A stretch of 24,499 nucleotides of DNA from Alphaproteobacteria bacterium (GTDB taxonomy: Bacteria > Pseudomonadota > Alphaproteobacteria > Puniceispirillales > UBA1172), in assembly GCA_021296375.1 (NCBI GenBank), contig JAGWAQ010000032.1, forward strand, positions 8,891 to 33,389, in the 5' to 3' direction. Shown here in pieces: positions 1-7,914 of the stretch; within the stretch, counting starts at the first letter, position 1; every line of letters begins with the position of its first letter. Both the position numbers and the translations under genes were made by a program. Below the pieces are notes generated by a model that was not told the origin of the DNA, made no database searches, and was given only the letters and a program-made list of their open reading frames with translations.

Positions 1-393
1 GCCGAAGCATCAGTTGAAGCCGCCGCCACGGCCGATGATGCCGACGCCAAACCTGCCGCCAAAAAAGCCAGGAAAGCCAAAAAGGCCAGCGCCAAGACCA
101 AAGCCAAGGCCGACAAGCCGGAAGGCGAGGACGGCGCTGAGGTTTCCGCCAAGAAAGCGCCAAAAGCCAAAAAGGCCAAGAAAGCCAAGAAGGCGAAAAA
201 ATCCGCGGCGGCTGATGCCGACGCCCCGCAGGTTAAGGAAAAAAGCCCCAAGGCTGCCGCGGGCAAGACCGATGCTGACGCCGGGAATGACGGTGAAGGC
301 GATGGCCGTGCCGCCGCCAGCTCCGCCCCTGTCGAAGTGGTGGATGTCAGCGACGTCAAACCTGCTGCCAAGAAAAAAGGGTGGTGGAGCTAA
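1..393 (+). CDS. rne: Ribonuclease E, C-terminal tail (partial)
   Basis: Only the last 130 codons are in the window; the gene enters from the left edge in frame 1 and stops with TAA at 391-393. The visible part is a low-complexity Ala/Lys/Asp/Pro-rich tail with repeated KAKKAKKAKK-type basic stretches, an acidic patch and a final KKKGWWS. A disordered basic-acidic tail ending in a GWW motif is typical of alphaproteobacterial RNase E/G, whose C-terminal region scaffolds the RNA degradosome. The next genes (M48 TPR-protease, DsbA-like, aroQ, accBC) are the usual alphaproteobacterial neighbours of rne, which supports the call. The catalytic S1/RNase E domain lies outside the window, so the identification rests on tail composition, terminal motif and context. 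Another Lys/Ala-rich tail (histone H1-like or a translocase) is the alternative. Confidence 0.65.
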   Translation, partial: AEASVEAAATADDADAKPAAKKARKAKKASAKTKAKADKPEGEDGAEVSAKKAPKAKKAKKAKKAKKSAAADADAPQVKEKSPKAAAGKTDADAGNDGEGDGRAAASSAPVEVVDVSDVKPAAKKKGWWS

Positions 394-414
394 GCTCCCC
401 ACCCCTCTCTTTTT
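373..414. terminator. Bidirectional intrinsic terminator between rne and the aminotransferase gene
   Basis: The left arm GGGTGGTGGAGC (379-390) pairs with GCTCCCCACCC (394-404), 11 base pairs with one bulged T. The loop is the three bases TAA (391-393), which are the rne stop codon. On the plus strand the stem is followed by a pyrimidine tract, CTCTCTTTTT. On the minus strand it is followed by the complement of A373-A378, a run of six T. The hairpin can therefore end both the rne transcript and the convergent aminotransferase transcript. Confidence 0.75.
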
Positions 415-427
415 CCCGGGATCAGGA

Positions 428-1606
428 TCACGCCCTTCTGGTGTAGTCGCGCACCCAGGCCGTGATGCGCCGTGCCGCTTCCTTCATGTCATCAGTTGAC
501 CCCGCAAAGGACAGGCGCAAGGCCAGATGGCCATCAACAGGGTCGAAATCTGCCCCCGGCGTGGTCGCCACATGGGCTTCCTTCAGCAAGCGATCCGCCA
601 GTTCGATGCTGTTTGCGCTGATGCCGCTGGTGTCGGCATAAATATAAAACGCCCCCTGCGCCGGGGCGACATTGCCCAAAAACGACGCCGGCAATCCGTC
701 GAGCAGAACATCGCGATTGGTGCGGTAGCGCGCGACATACCCCTCCAGTTCATTCAAGGCATGGTCATCGGTGATGGCGGCGGTGGCGGCGATCTGCGAT
801 AGCGTCGGGACGGAAATCACGGCGTTCTGCGCCAGCCTTTCCATGGGGTCGATCAGGTCATCAGGCACAATCATCCAGCCGACGCGATGCCCTGTCATGG
901 AAAAATATTTGGAAAACGAATTGACGATTATCGCCGAGCTTGAGCTTCCCAATGCCGTGGCGCAATCAACATCAAAACTGATGCCATGGTAAATTTCATC
1001 TGAAATCAGGCGCACGTCGTTATCATGGCACCAGCGGGCAATGGCCGCCAATTCATCGGCCGACAGCACCACCCCCGTGGGGTTCGACGGGCTGGCGAGG
1101 ATCAACCCTTCGGGCTTCGGGTCCATGGCGGCCAGGTCTTCGACCCGCGGCACCCAGTTTTGGGCCGCCCCGGCGGGCAGATCCACCACCTCAAGCCCGA
1201 CCGACAGCATCAGGTTGCGGTAAGCGGAATAGCCGGGGTTGGTCATGGCAATCCGGTCGCCATTTTCAAAACACGTCAGAAACGCCATCACGAACCCGAG
1301 CGACGATCCGACGGTGACAATGACATTTTCCGGCGACACCTGAAGCCCGTAGGCGCGCTCATAATGGCGGGCGATGCCCTTGCGCAGAGGGTCGATGCCC
1401 AGCGCCAGGGTATAGCCGTGGGCAGACGGGTCATCGAGCGCGTCAACAATCGCACGGCATGCCGCCGCTGGCGCGCCGGTCGAGGGCTGGCCAACCTCAA
1501 GATGCATGACATCATGATTGAGCTGTTCGATCTGGGCGGCTTTTTGCATGACATCCATCACCATAAAAGATGAAAGACGAGAACGGGATGAACATTTTAG
1601 CGCCAT
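428..1606 (-). CDS. Class I/II pyridoxal-phosphate-dependent aminotransferase
   Basis: A 392-residue fold-type I PLP enzyme, the usual length for the aspartate aminotransferase superfamily. Visible landmarks are the N-terminal LEVGQPSTGAP segment (about 36-46), SPSNPTG (172-178, Asn175 contacting PLP), DEIYH (203-207, with the Asp and Tyr that bind the cofactor), the Schiff-base lysine in NSFSKYFSMTGHRVGW (Lys233) and the substrate-carboxylate arginine in LRLSF (Arg364). It is predicted to be cytosolic. The exact substrate cannot be read from the motifs; an amino acid with 2-oxoglutarate as acceptor is likely. The gene is convergent to rne and divergent from the M48 protease gene, so it is probably transcribed alone. 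A weak AGGG lies 7-8 bases upstream of the chosen ATG. The SRLSSFMVMDV start region matches the beginning of related enzymes, which supports this start. Confidence 0.9.
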   Translation of the reverse strand: MALKCSSRSRLSSFMVMDVMQKAAQIEQLNHDVMHLEVGQPSTGAPAAACRAIVDALDDPSAHGYTLALGIDPLRKGIARHYERAYGLQVSPENVIVTVGSSLGFVMAFLTCFENGDRIAMTNPGYSAYRNLMLSVGLEVVDLPAGAAQNWVPRVEDLAAMDPKPEGLILASPSNPTGVVLSADELAAIARWCHDNDVRLISDEIYHGISFDVDCATALGSSSSAIIVNSFSKYFSMTGHRVGWMIVPDDLIDPMERLAQNAVISVPTLSQIAATAAITDDHALNELEGYVARYRTNRDVLLDGLPASFLGNVAPAQGAFYIYADTSGISANSIELADRLLKEAHVATTPGADFDPVDGHLALRLSFAGSTDDMKEAARRITAWVRDYTRRA

Positions 1607-1693
1607 TTTTTTACCCTAAGCTTGGTTGAAATATGGTGGCGGTATTGCGGTATTCCCGTATAGTACTGACATCAATCAAAGGATCAAATTTAA

Positions 1694-3085
1694 ATGTCGC
1701 GTTTGTGTGAATGGACAAGCTCCGCTTTCTTGAAAGTCATGGCAAGACTGATGACCATGGCGACGGTTGTCATGACCCTGGCGCTGACCCTGACCATGAC
1801 CATGACGATGATGACTGGCACGGCAAAGGCCGGCATTATCCGCGACACTGAAATCGAAGACGCGCTGTTGCGCATCATCCGCCCGATGTCCGAATCCGCT
1901 GGCCTTAACCCCGACATGATGGAAGTTCGCGTCGTCATCAACAACCAGTACAACGCGTTTGTTATGGGCGATAACATGATCTATATGCACAGCGGGTTGA
2001 TCACCTCTGCTGACAGCATGCTGGAAGTCGCGGGCGTGCTGGCCCATGAGATCGGCCATATTGCCGCTGGCCATATCCCCCGCCGTGGTGAGGTGATTGA
2101 AAACGCCAACATGGCCTCGATCCTGAGCGCGGTGGCGGCGATTGCCCTTTCCGCTTCCGGCGCAGGTGATGCCGCTTTCGGGGTGCTGGCGGGGGGCGTT
2201 GACCGCAGTCAGCGGATCGTGCTGGCGCGGTCACGCCAGGATGAGGGCGTCGCGGATGAAATTGCCATTGAGCTGATGGAAGAGCATGAGCTGTCCCTGA
2301 AACCGATGGCGGAGGCGATGCGCAAACTCGGGGCGCAACGGGTGCTGCCGCAAAGCCGCCAATCTGATTATTACCTGACCCACCCCGGCGCGCAGGAACG
2401 CAGCGCGGTGTTTCAGGACCACATCAACAATCATGAAACCGAACCTCGCGACGAACCGCAGTGGATGAAGGCGCTGCACCAGCGCATCACCACCAAATTG
2501 CTGGCCTGGACCAACCCGCCGAAAACAACCCTTGCCAATAATTTCGGCGATTACAGCCCCGCCGCGACCTACCAGCGCGCCATCGCCCTTTACCGGCTTT
2601 CTGATGTCGACAGCGCTGAAAACGAAATGCGGATCCTGCTCGATGAAGTGCCGAACGACCCCTATTACCATGAATTTCTTGGCGATGTGCTGATGGCCAA
2701 AGGGGAAGCGGCGGCCGCCGTGGACGCTTACAAAACCGCCATCAGCCTGATGGAGACGGGCCTCAACAAGGGGCAGATTTTCCTGTCCATGGGCCGCGCC
2801 CTAATGATCAAAGGGGACGACGCCTCGCTCAACGAAGCGATTGTTATTCTTGAGCAAGCTGTTCAGGATGAACCCGAATGGGCTTTTGTCAAACACCAGC
2901 TGGGCATTGCTTACGGCAAGGTCGGGCGGCTGGCGGATGCGGACCTGATCCTTGCTGAAGAAGCGCTGCTTGTCGGCAATACCGAACTGGCGACACGACT
3001 GGCCAAACGCGTGTCCACCCATGATGACGCCAGCGCCATCCACAAACGACTGGCGGCAGATATTCTGCTGCAATCGGGGTCTTGA
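1694..3085 (+). CDS. M48-family zinc metalloprotease with TPR domain (BepA-like), exported
   Basis: 463 residues. Residues 1-46 form a signal peptide with an unusual hydrophobic core of alternating Met/Thr/Leu and a probable cleavage after TAKA. The peptidase domain has the zinc-binding HEIGH (118-122) and the third ligand in the REGVAD-like segment RQDEGVAD (Glu184), both as in M48 enzymes. From about residue 290 to the end the sequence looks like TPR helices (SPAATYQRAIALYRLSD, then EFLGDVLMAKGEAAAAVDAY). BepA/YfgC proteins have this architecture; they act in the periplasm and help assemble or degrade outer-membrane proteins, especially LptD. An AAAGGA about 10 bases upstream supports the ATG at 1694. 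It lies 35 bases before the DsbA-like gene on the same strand, so both may act in envelope protein quality control. Confidence 0.9.
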   Translation: MSRLCEWTSSAFLKVMARLMTMATVVMTLALTLTMTMTMMTGTAKAGIIRDTEIEDALLRIIRPMSESAGLNPDMMEVRVVINNQYNAFVMGDNMIYMHSGLITSADSMLEVAGVLAHEIGHIAAGHIPRRGEVIENANMASILSAVAAIALSASGAGDAAFGVLAGGVDRSQRIVLARSRQDEGVADEIAIELMEEHELSLKPMAEAMRKLGAQRVLPQSRQSDYYLTHPGAQERSAVFQDHINNHETEPRDEPQWMKALHQRITTKLLAWTNPPKTTLANNFGDYSPAATYQRAIALYRLSDVDSAENEMRILLDEVPNDPYYHEFLGDVLMAKGEAAAAVDAYKTAISLMETGLNKGQIFLSMGRALMIKGDDASLNEAIVILEQAVQDEPEWAFVKHQLGIAYGKVGRLADADLILAEEALLVGNTELATRLAKRVSTHDDASAIHKRLAADILLQSGS

Positions 3086-3120
3086 CCCTGCACCTGATGC
3101 AACCATGAAAGAGAAGTGAA

Positions 3121-4002
3121 ATGACGACTGCGAAAAAATCCGCCCCCAATAAATCCGCCACAAAAGCAAAGAAAGCGGCAAAACCTGCGGCCGCCGCCCC
3201 GGCCCCTGTTGCCAAACCGGCCCCTGTTGCCACACCGGCCCCTGTTGCCGCGCCTGCCCCTGTTTCCACCACCACCATCGGGCTGGTGCTGGGGGCCTTG
3301 TTGACTGGCGGCGTTATCGCCACCGCCCTTCAATCCTCCGTCGTGCCATCGTCCCCGGGCAATGGGCAATCCGCCGCAACTGATGCCCAGATAGAAGCCT
3401 ATATCCGCGCCAATCCTGAACTTATCCTGACGGTGGTGCGCGAGTATTCCATCAACAAGGAAAAGGAAAGCAAAGCCCAGGCGGTTAATCTGGTCAAAAC
3501 CAATGATGGCAAAACCGTCTTTGGCAACCCTGATGGCGACATCACCATCTATGAGTTTTCGGATTACAACTGCGGCTATTGCAAACGCTCTTTTGGCGAG
3601 CTGATGGAGCTTGTCCAGGCAGATGGCAACATCCGCGTTGTGATCAAGGAAATGCCTATTCTGTCGCAAAGCTCATATGATGCCGCCATGCTGAGCCTCG
3701 CCGCCGCTGAACTGGGCCGTTACGACGAGGCGCATGCCGCCCTGATGCAATGGCCGGGCCAGCTTGATGATGCCGCGCTTGACCAGATCGTTGCTGATTT
3801 GGGGCTTGATAAAAATGAGCTTCAGGAGATCGCGGCTTCTGATGCCATCCAGGACATCTTGAGCCAGAACCGCGAGGCCGCTGAAGCGCTCGGCGTCAGC
3901 GGCACCCCGGCGTTTGTTATCGGAGATGAATTCATCCCCGGCGCCATGCCCAAAGACCAGATCGAGGCGTTAATCGCTGACATCCGCAATGGCGAATCTT
4001 GA
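3121..4002 (+). CDS. DsbA-family thiol:disulfide oxidoreductase, membrane-anchored
   Basis: 293 residues. A Lys/Ala/Pro-rich cytoplasmic head (1-50) is followed by one hydrophobic segment (about 52-70, TTIGLVLGALLTGGVIATAL) and then a periplasmic thioredoxin-fold domain. The active site is CGYC (151-154), preceded by EFSDYN, and the cis-proline loop is SGTPAFVIG (Pro263). This is the Com1/ScoF-like DsbA branch common in alphaproteobacteria. It should oxidise or isomerise disulfides of exported proteins. The head contains a near-perfect PAPVAx repeat encoded by four 18-bp units (3199-3270), which probably acts as a flexible spacer. A GAGAAG ribosome-binding site sits about 5-6 bases before the ATG. 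The context next to an exported M48 protease fits an envelope role; the individual substrate is unknown. Confidence 0.9.
   Translation: MTTAKKSAPNKSATKAKKAAKPAAAAPAPVAKPAPVATPAPVAAPAPVSTTTIGLVLGALLTGGVIATALQSSVVPSSPGNGQSAATDAQIEAYIRANPELILTVVREYSINKEKESKAQAVNLVKTNDGKTVFGNPDGDITIYEFSDYNCGYCKRSFGELMELVQADGNIRVVIKEMPILSQSSYDAAMLSLAAAELGRYDEAHAALMQWPGQLDDAALDQIVADLGLDKNELQEIAASDAIQDILSQNREAAEALGVSGTPAFVIGDEFIPGAMPKDQIEALIADIRNGES
3199..3270 (+). repeat. 18-bp tandem repeat (4 units) in the DsbA-like gene
   Basis: Four consecutive 18-bp units, each approximately CCGGCCCCTGTTGCCNNN, encode PAPVAK, PAPVAT, PAPVAA and PAPVST. The first three units differ only in the last codon. The conservation is at nucleotide level as well as protein level, which points to recent duplication by slippage rather than only to selection for a Pro/Ala linker. 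Confidence 0.85.
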
Positions 4003-4048
4003 CCATCAGAAAAGGCTAATTTCCTCTGACCGTGGCGCGATTGCGCCC

Positions 4049-4077
4049 GTGACAGTCCAGATTTGCGCTGATATACT
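4049..4077 (+). promoter_or_regulatory. Sigma-70-type promoter for aroQ-accB-accC
   Basis: A -35 element GTGACA (4049-4054, 5 of 6 consensus bases) and a -10 element TATACT (4072-4077, 5 of 6) are separated by 17 bases. Transcription would begin near 4084. The leader is short, and the ribosome-binding site AAGGGG (4088-4093) lies 5 bases before the aroQ ATG at 4099. Confidence 0.6.
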
Positions 4078-4098
4078 CAGCACCTGAAAGGGGCCATT

Positions 4099-4542
4099 AT
4101 GACAACCGAAGCTGAAATTCTTGTGATCAATGGCCCTAACCTGGACCGCCTTGGCACCCGCCAGCCGGAGATTTATGGCCACACCACCCTTGCGGATATT
4201 GAGGGCATTTGCCGTGATGAAGCGGCCCTGCATGGCCTGACCTGCCGCATGATGCAATCGAGCGATGAAGGGGAAATCGTGCAAGCGATCCACCGCGCGA
4301 TTGATGACAAAATAGCCGGAATTATCATTAACGCTGGCGCCTATACCCATACGTCGGTGGCCATCCGTGATGCCTTGTCGATGGTTGAGGCCCCTGTCAT
4401 TGAAGTCCATATATCCAACATTTACAAACGGGAAGAGTTCCGTCATCACTCCTACATCAGTGGCGTTGCCACGGGGGTGATCGCCGGGCTTGGCCCGGTG
4501 TCTTATCGCCTGGCGGTGACCGCCCTGGCATCCCATATCTAA
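4099..4542 (+). CDS. aroQ: Type II 3-dehydroquinate dehydratase
   Basis: 147 residues, the standard length of the type II enzyme. It catalyses trans-dehydration of 3-dehydroquinate to 3-dehydroshikimate, step three of the shikimate pathway, as a dodecamer in the cytosol. The conserved blocks are all present: NGPNLDRLGTRQPEIYG (11-27, with the catalytic Tyr26 and Arg21), NAGAYTHTSVAIRDAL (78-93), EVHISN (102-107, catalytic His103) and EFRHHSYIS (113-121). The TAA stop overlaps the AAGGAG ribosome-binding site of accB (4541-4546), so the two genes are translationally close. An aroQ-accB-accC order is a very common bacterial arrangement. Confidence 0.98.
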   Translation: MTTEAEILVINGPNLDRLGTRQPEIYGHTTLADIEGICRDEAALHGLTCRMMQSSDEGEIVQAIHRAIDDKIAGIIINAGAYTHTSVAIRDALSMVEAPVIEVHISNIYKREEFRHHSYISGVATGVIAGLGPVSYRLAVTALASHI

Positions 4543-4553
4543 GGAGCGCTGAC

Positions 4554-5039
4554 ATGACCAAAAAAACAACAGGTGCATCCACTGGGTCCGTATTGGTCCG
4601 TGAACTTGCCGATATTCTTGATGATACCGGCCTGGTCGAACTCGAATACGCCACCGATGATGTCAATATTCGCTTGAGCCGCGCGAGCGGTGCCGCCGCC
4701 CCGGTGGTGAGCGCGCCTGTCGCCCCTGCCGCCCCTGTCGCCCCTGTCGCCCCCGCCGACATGGCCCCCGCCGACATGGCTAACGCCGCTCCAGCCGCTG
4801 ACCACCCTGGCATGGTGCCGTCACCTATGGTGGGGACAGTTTACCTGGCGCCGGAACCGGGCGCTGATAATTTCATCAAGGTTGGGGACAGCGTCAAGGC
4901 TGGCCAAACCCTGCTGATCATCGAAGCCATGAAAGTGATGAACCCCATCACCGCGCCAGCGGCGGGCAAGGTCAGCGCCATTCTGGTCGATAACGCCCAG
5001 CCTGTTGAATATGGCGAAGCCCTCGTCATCATTGAATAA
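4554..5039 (+). CDS. accB: Biotin carboxyl carrier protein of acetyl-CoA carboxylase
   Basis: 161 residues. An N-terminal helical region (about 10-45, VRELADILDDTGLVELEYA) is followed by an Ala/Pro linker (47-85) and the biotinyl domain (about 86-161). The biotin-accepting lysine is Lys127 in EAMKVMN. The carboxybiotin it carries is made by AccC and handed to the AccAD carboxyltransferase, giving malonyl-CoA for fatty acid synthesis. The linker DNA is repetitive (VAPAAPVAPVAP and a duplicated APADM). It is 15 bases upstream of accC and clearly co-transcribed with it. Confidence 0.98.
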   Translation: MTKKTTGASTGSVLVRELADILDDTGLVELEYATDDVNIRLSRASGAAAPVVSAPVAPAAPVAPVAPADMAPADMANAAPAADHPGMVPSPMVGTVYLAPEPGADNFIKVGDSVKAGQTLLIIEAMKVMNPITAPAAGKVSAILVDNAQPVEYGEALVIIE

Positions 5040-5054
5040 TCAGAGGATTTTCTG

Positions 5055-6407
5055 ATGATCAAAAAAATCCTGATTGCCAACCGAGGTGATGTCGCTCTTC
5101 GCGTCTTGCGGGCCTGCCGCGATATGGGGATTGAGACCGTCGCTGTTCATTCCACCGCTGACGCTGATGCCATGCATGTTCGGCTGGCGGATGAGAGCGT
5201 TTGCATCGGCGGCGCGCCGTCGAGCGAATCCTACCTCAACGTCCCGTCGATCATTACCGCCGCCACCATCACCGGCGCGGATGCCATCCACCCCGGGGTG
5301 GGTTTCCTTTCCGAAAACGCTGATTTTGCCCGCGTCGTGGATGCCCATGGGCTGACGTTTATCGGCCCGCGGATTGAACATATCACGGCCATGGGCGACA
5401 AGGTTGAAGCCAAACGCACCGCCGCTGACAGCGGCTTGCCGCTGGTGCCCGGTTCCGATGGTGCCGTCGCGACCATCGACGAGGCCCGCAGCGTGGCGGA
5501 AGAGGTTGGCTACCCTGTTCTTGTCAAAGCCGCTTCCGGCGGCGGCGGGCGCGGCATGAAAGTCGCCGCCACGGCCGATGATCTGGCGGAAGCGTTTTCC
5601 TCCGCCCGCACCGAAGCGAAAGCCGCCTTTGGCGACGACACGGTTTACCTGGAACGTTACCTCGACAACCCCCGCCATATCGAAGTGCAGGTGGTGGCCG
5701 ACAGCCATGGCAACGTCATCCACCTCGGGGAACGCGAATGTTCGGTTCAGCGTCGCCACCAGAAATTGCTGGAAGAGGCGCCATCCCCTGTGCTGGACAG
5801 CGCCCAGCGTGACCATATTGGCACGATCGCCGCGCAAGCCGCCGCCAAAATGGGCTACCTTGGCCTGGGGACAATGGAATTCCTTTACGAGAATGGTGAG
5901 TTTTTCTTCATCGAGATGAACACCCGCCTGCAGGTGGAACACCCCATTACCGAAGAGATCACCGGTATTGATCTGGTCTGTGAGCAGATCCGCATTGCCG
6001 CCGGGGAAAAACTGTCGGTAACCCAGGATGAGGTGACATTCAAAGGCCATGCCATCGAATGCCGCATCAACGCTGAACACCCTGAAACCTTCTTCCCCAC
6101 CCCTGGCACGGTGACCAATTTTCACACCGCCGGCGGCCCCGGGGTTCGCGTCGACAGCTTCCTTAATTCCGGATACGCCATCCCGCCTTATTACGACAGC
6201 CTGATCGCCAAGCTGGTGGTCTATGGGGATGATCGTGAGCATTGCCTGAGCCGGTTGCGCCGCGCCTTGCAGGAATGCATCATCGAGCCGATGCCAACCT
6301 CGCTTGATCTGCACCGCAAGCTGGTGGTGGATGACGACATCATCAGCGGCAATTACACCATCCGCTGGCTTGAAGAAGAGTTTTTCGCCAAAGACAATGC
6401 CTCTTGA
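5055..6407 (+). CDS. accC: Biotin carboxylase subunit of acetyl-CoA carboxylase
   Basis: 450 residues, the normal AccC length. It carboxylates biotin on AccB using ATP and bicarbonate. The N-terminal domain begins MIKKILIANRGDVALRVLRA. The ATP-grasp domain has the glycine-rich loop SGGGGRGMK (161-169) and the catalytic block EMNTRLQVEH (287-296). The biotin carboxylase C-terminal domain contains AIECRINAE and the segment SLIAKLVVYG. AGAGGA about 7-8 bases upstream supports the ATG. GDVALR replaces the more usual GEIALR, a conservative change. No acyl-carrier or transferase domain is fused, so this is the separate bacterial subunit of a housekeeping ACC rather than a propionyl-CoA carboxylase alpha chain. 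Confidence 0.98.
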   Translation: MIKKILIANRGDVALRVLRACRDMGIETVAVHSTADADAMHVRLADESVCIGGAPSSESYLNVPSIITAATITGADAIHPGVGFLSENADFARVVDAHGLTFIGPRIEHITAMGDKVEAKRTAADSGLPLVPGSDGAVATIDEARSVAEEVGYPVLVKAASGGGGRGMKVAATADDLAEAFSSARTEAKAAFGDDTVYLERYLDNPRHIEVQVVADSHGNVIHLGERECSVQRRHQKLLEEAPSPVLDSAQRDHIGTIAAQAAAKMGYLGLGTMEFLYENGEFFFIEMNTRLQVEHPITEEITGIDLVCEQIRIAAGEKLSVTQDEVTFKGHAIECRINAEHPETFFPTPGTVTNFHTAGGPGVRVDSFLNSGYAIPPYYDSLIAKLVVYGDDREHCLSRLRRALQECIIEPMPTSLDLHRKLVVDDDIISGNYTIRWLEEEFFAKDNAS

Positions 6408-6440
6408 TGCCGGCGGGGCTTGACGTCATGATCTGAGATT

Positions 6441-7106
6441 ATGCACGCCCTTTCACCGGAAACCCTCATCAAAGCCTATACGCTGGGCGTTTTTCCCATG
6501 GCGGAAGCCCATGATGATGAGCGGATTTTCTTCGTCGATCCTGATGAGCGGGGGGTACTGCCGCTTGCCGGGGTTCACATCCCCCGCAGTTTGCGCAAGC
6601 GCATCCGCAAGCAGCCTTACACCATCAAGGTCAATACCGCTTTTGACGCGGTGATCGACGCCTGCCGCGAGTTGACGGATGACCGCACCGAAAGCTGGAT
6701 CAACCCGAAGATCCGGCAATTGTATTGCGCCCTGCACCGTTACGGTTTTTCCCATTCCATCGAAGCCTGGCAAACGGTCAATGGCAAAGATGTGCTGGTG
6801 GGGGGGCTTTATGGCGTTGCGCTGAAAGGCGCGTTCTTTGGCGAGTCGATGTTCAGTCGCGCCACTGACGCGTCAAAGATCGCGCTGGTGCATTTGATGG
6901 CGCGGCTGGTGGCGGGCGGCTACACCTTGCTCGACACGCAATTCACCAACCCCCATCTCGAGCAATTCGGGGTTCAGGAAATTCCGCGTGATGAGTTCAA
7001 AATACGGCTGGGTGAAGCCATGATGGTGGACGCCAAACTGCCGCAAGGGCCGCAGGATATGGCCATGGTTCAATCTTTTTTGCAGGCCAATACCGACACG
7101 TCATAA
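6441..7106 (+). CDS. aat: Leucyl/phenylalanyl-tRNA--protein transferase
   Basis: 221 residues. The enzyme transfers Leu or Phe from aminoacyl-tRNA to the N-terminus of proteins that begin with Arg or Lys (or Met in some cases), creating primary N-degrons read by ClpS. Recognisable blocks are LIKAYTLGVFPMAE (9-22), FFVDPDERGVLPL (30-42), ESWI (84-87), VGGLYGVALKGAFFGESMF (120-138) and LLDTQFTNPHLEQFG (163-177). It begins 33 bases after accC, as in many alphaproteobacteria. Its last 37 bases overlap, tail-to-tail, the 3' end of the DUF2155 gene on the other strand. The ClpS and ClpA genes of the same pathway lie about 7 kb downstream. Confidence 0.97.
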   Translation: MHALSPETLIKAYTLGVFPMAEAHDDERIFFVDPDERGVLPLAGVHIPRSLRKRIRKQPYTIKVNTAFDAVIDACRELTDDRTESWINPKIRQLYCALHRYGFSHSIEAWQTVNGKDVLVGGLYGVALKGAFFGESMFSRATDASKIALVHLMARLVAGGYTLLDTQFTNPHLEQFGVQEIPRDEFKIRLGEAMMVDAKLPQGPQDMAMVQSFLQANTDTS

Positions 7107-7462
7107 ACCGGGTGTTCAAGGGCGTTCAAGGCCGGGCTTGAGGCGAACATCCAGCCCTGAAAGATCGTTTCGCGCGACACCACATCATGATGATCAATGG
7201 TGCGGATTTCCATCAGCGCGGCGTGTTCCGGCGCCATTGTCGGCGGCCGAAACCGGCAGGAATGGATGATGATTTGCAGGGAGCCAAAACGGGTTGCCTC
7301 CCCGACCGTGAACTCAAGGGTGGAAATGCGCGCGGTGATTTTATCAAGCGCCTGAAGACTGCCGACCGATCCCTCGACCCATTCGGCACGGGCGGTGGTG
7401 CTGAAGGTCATCAGCAGAATTGCCGCGATGAACGGCGGGAAAAACCTAGCCGTCCTGGCCAT
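7070..7462 (-). CDS. DUF2155 family exported protein
   Basis: 130 residues. An N-terminal signal peptide (about 1-26, hydrophobic FIAAILLMTFSTTARA) precedes a small beta-rich domain with ALDKITARISTLEFTVGE, RFGSLQI and ETIFQGWMFASSPALNALEHPVYDVSVLAC. This pattern is the DUF2155 family (COG4765), an uncharacterised periplasmic family found beside NDUFA12 and aat in alphaproteobacteria. No enzymatic function can be assigned. It is the last gene of the NDUFA12 - MlaD-like - DUF2155 operon. Its start overlaps the 3' end of the MlaD-like gene by 17 bases, which suggests translational coupling. Confidence 0.88.
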   Translation of the reverse strand: MARTARFFPPFIAAILLMTFSTTARAEWVEGSVGSLQALDKITARISTLEFTVGEATRFGSLQIIIHSCRFRPPTMAPEHAALMEIRTIDHHDVVSRETIFQGWMFASSPALNALEHPVYDVSVLACKKD

Positions 7463-7910
7463 CAGCTCCGCCGCTGCCTGAGAACACGGCCTTGCCGAGA
7501 AGATCGGTCAGGTTAACCGGATCACGGGTGTCGTAAATCATGTCACCGGCCGCCAGGCTGTCTTCTTCAAAGCCTGGCATCAGTTCAATGTGACTGCCGC
7601 CCAGCAAGGACGATGAGGCGATGCGCGCCGCGGAATCAGATGGCAGGGCAATCCGCTCATCAATCGACATGGTGACTTTTGCCGTAAAGGTCTTGGCGTC
7701 AAGATCAGCGGCGATCACCTTGCCCACCTTGATGCCGGAAATCCGCACATCATCACCAATGTTGAGCGAGCCGATGGCGCCAAATTCCGCCGACAGCTCA
7801 ATGCCGTCAGAGGACTGGATATTGGTGACGGAATACGCCACCCACAAAAACACCCCTGCCACCAGCAAAACAACAGCACCCATGACCGTTTCAATGGTAT
7901 TTCGTGACAT
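7446..7910 (-). CDS. mlaD: MlaD-family (MCE domain) lipid-transport protein
   Basis: About 154 residues with the chosen start. One N-terminal transmembrane helix (about 8-28, VMGAVVLLVAGVFLWVAYSV) anchors a periplasmic MCE domain (about 36-115) with VRISGIKVGKV, and SSSLLGGSHIELMPG. MlaD is the substrate-binding ring of the MlaFEDB phospholipid transporter that keeps outer-membrane lipid asymmetry. The Gly/Asp-rich tail is not conserved. An upstream in-frame ATG at 7943 exists, but GGAG (7918-7921) lies 7 bases before the ATG at 7910, and the stop of the NDUFA12 gene is just 4 bases upstream, so 7910 is preferred. The other Mla genes are not in the window. Membership of this MCE branch is secure; the exact mla symbol is less so. 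Confidence 0.88.
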   Translation of the reverse strand: MSRNTIETVMGAVVLLVAGVFLWVAYSVTNIQSSDGIELSAEFGAIGSLNIGDDVRISGIKVGKVIAADLDAKTFTAKVTMSIDERIALPSDSAARIASSSLLGGSHIELMPGFEEDSLAAGDMIYDTRDPVNLTDLLGKAVFSGSGGADGQDG

Positions 7911-7914
7911 CAGT

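Noticed and set aside
5040..6314. A 424-codon minus-strand frame opposite accC
   Set aside because: Antisense shadow of accC with no recognisable domain; accC is certain.
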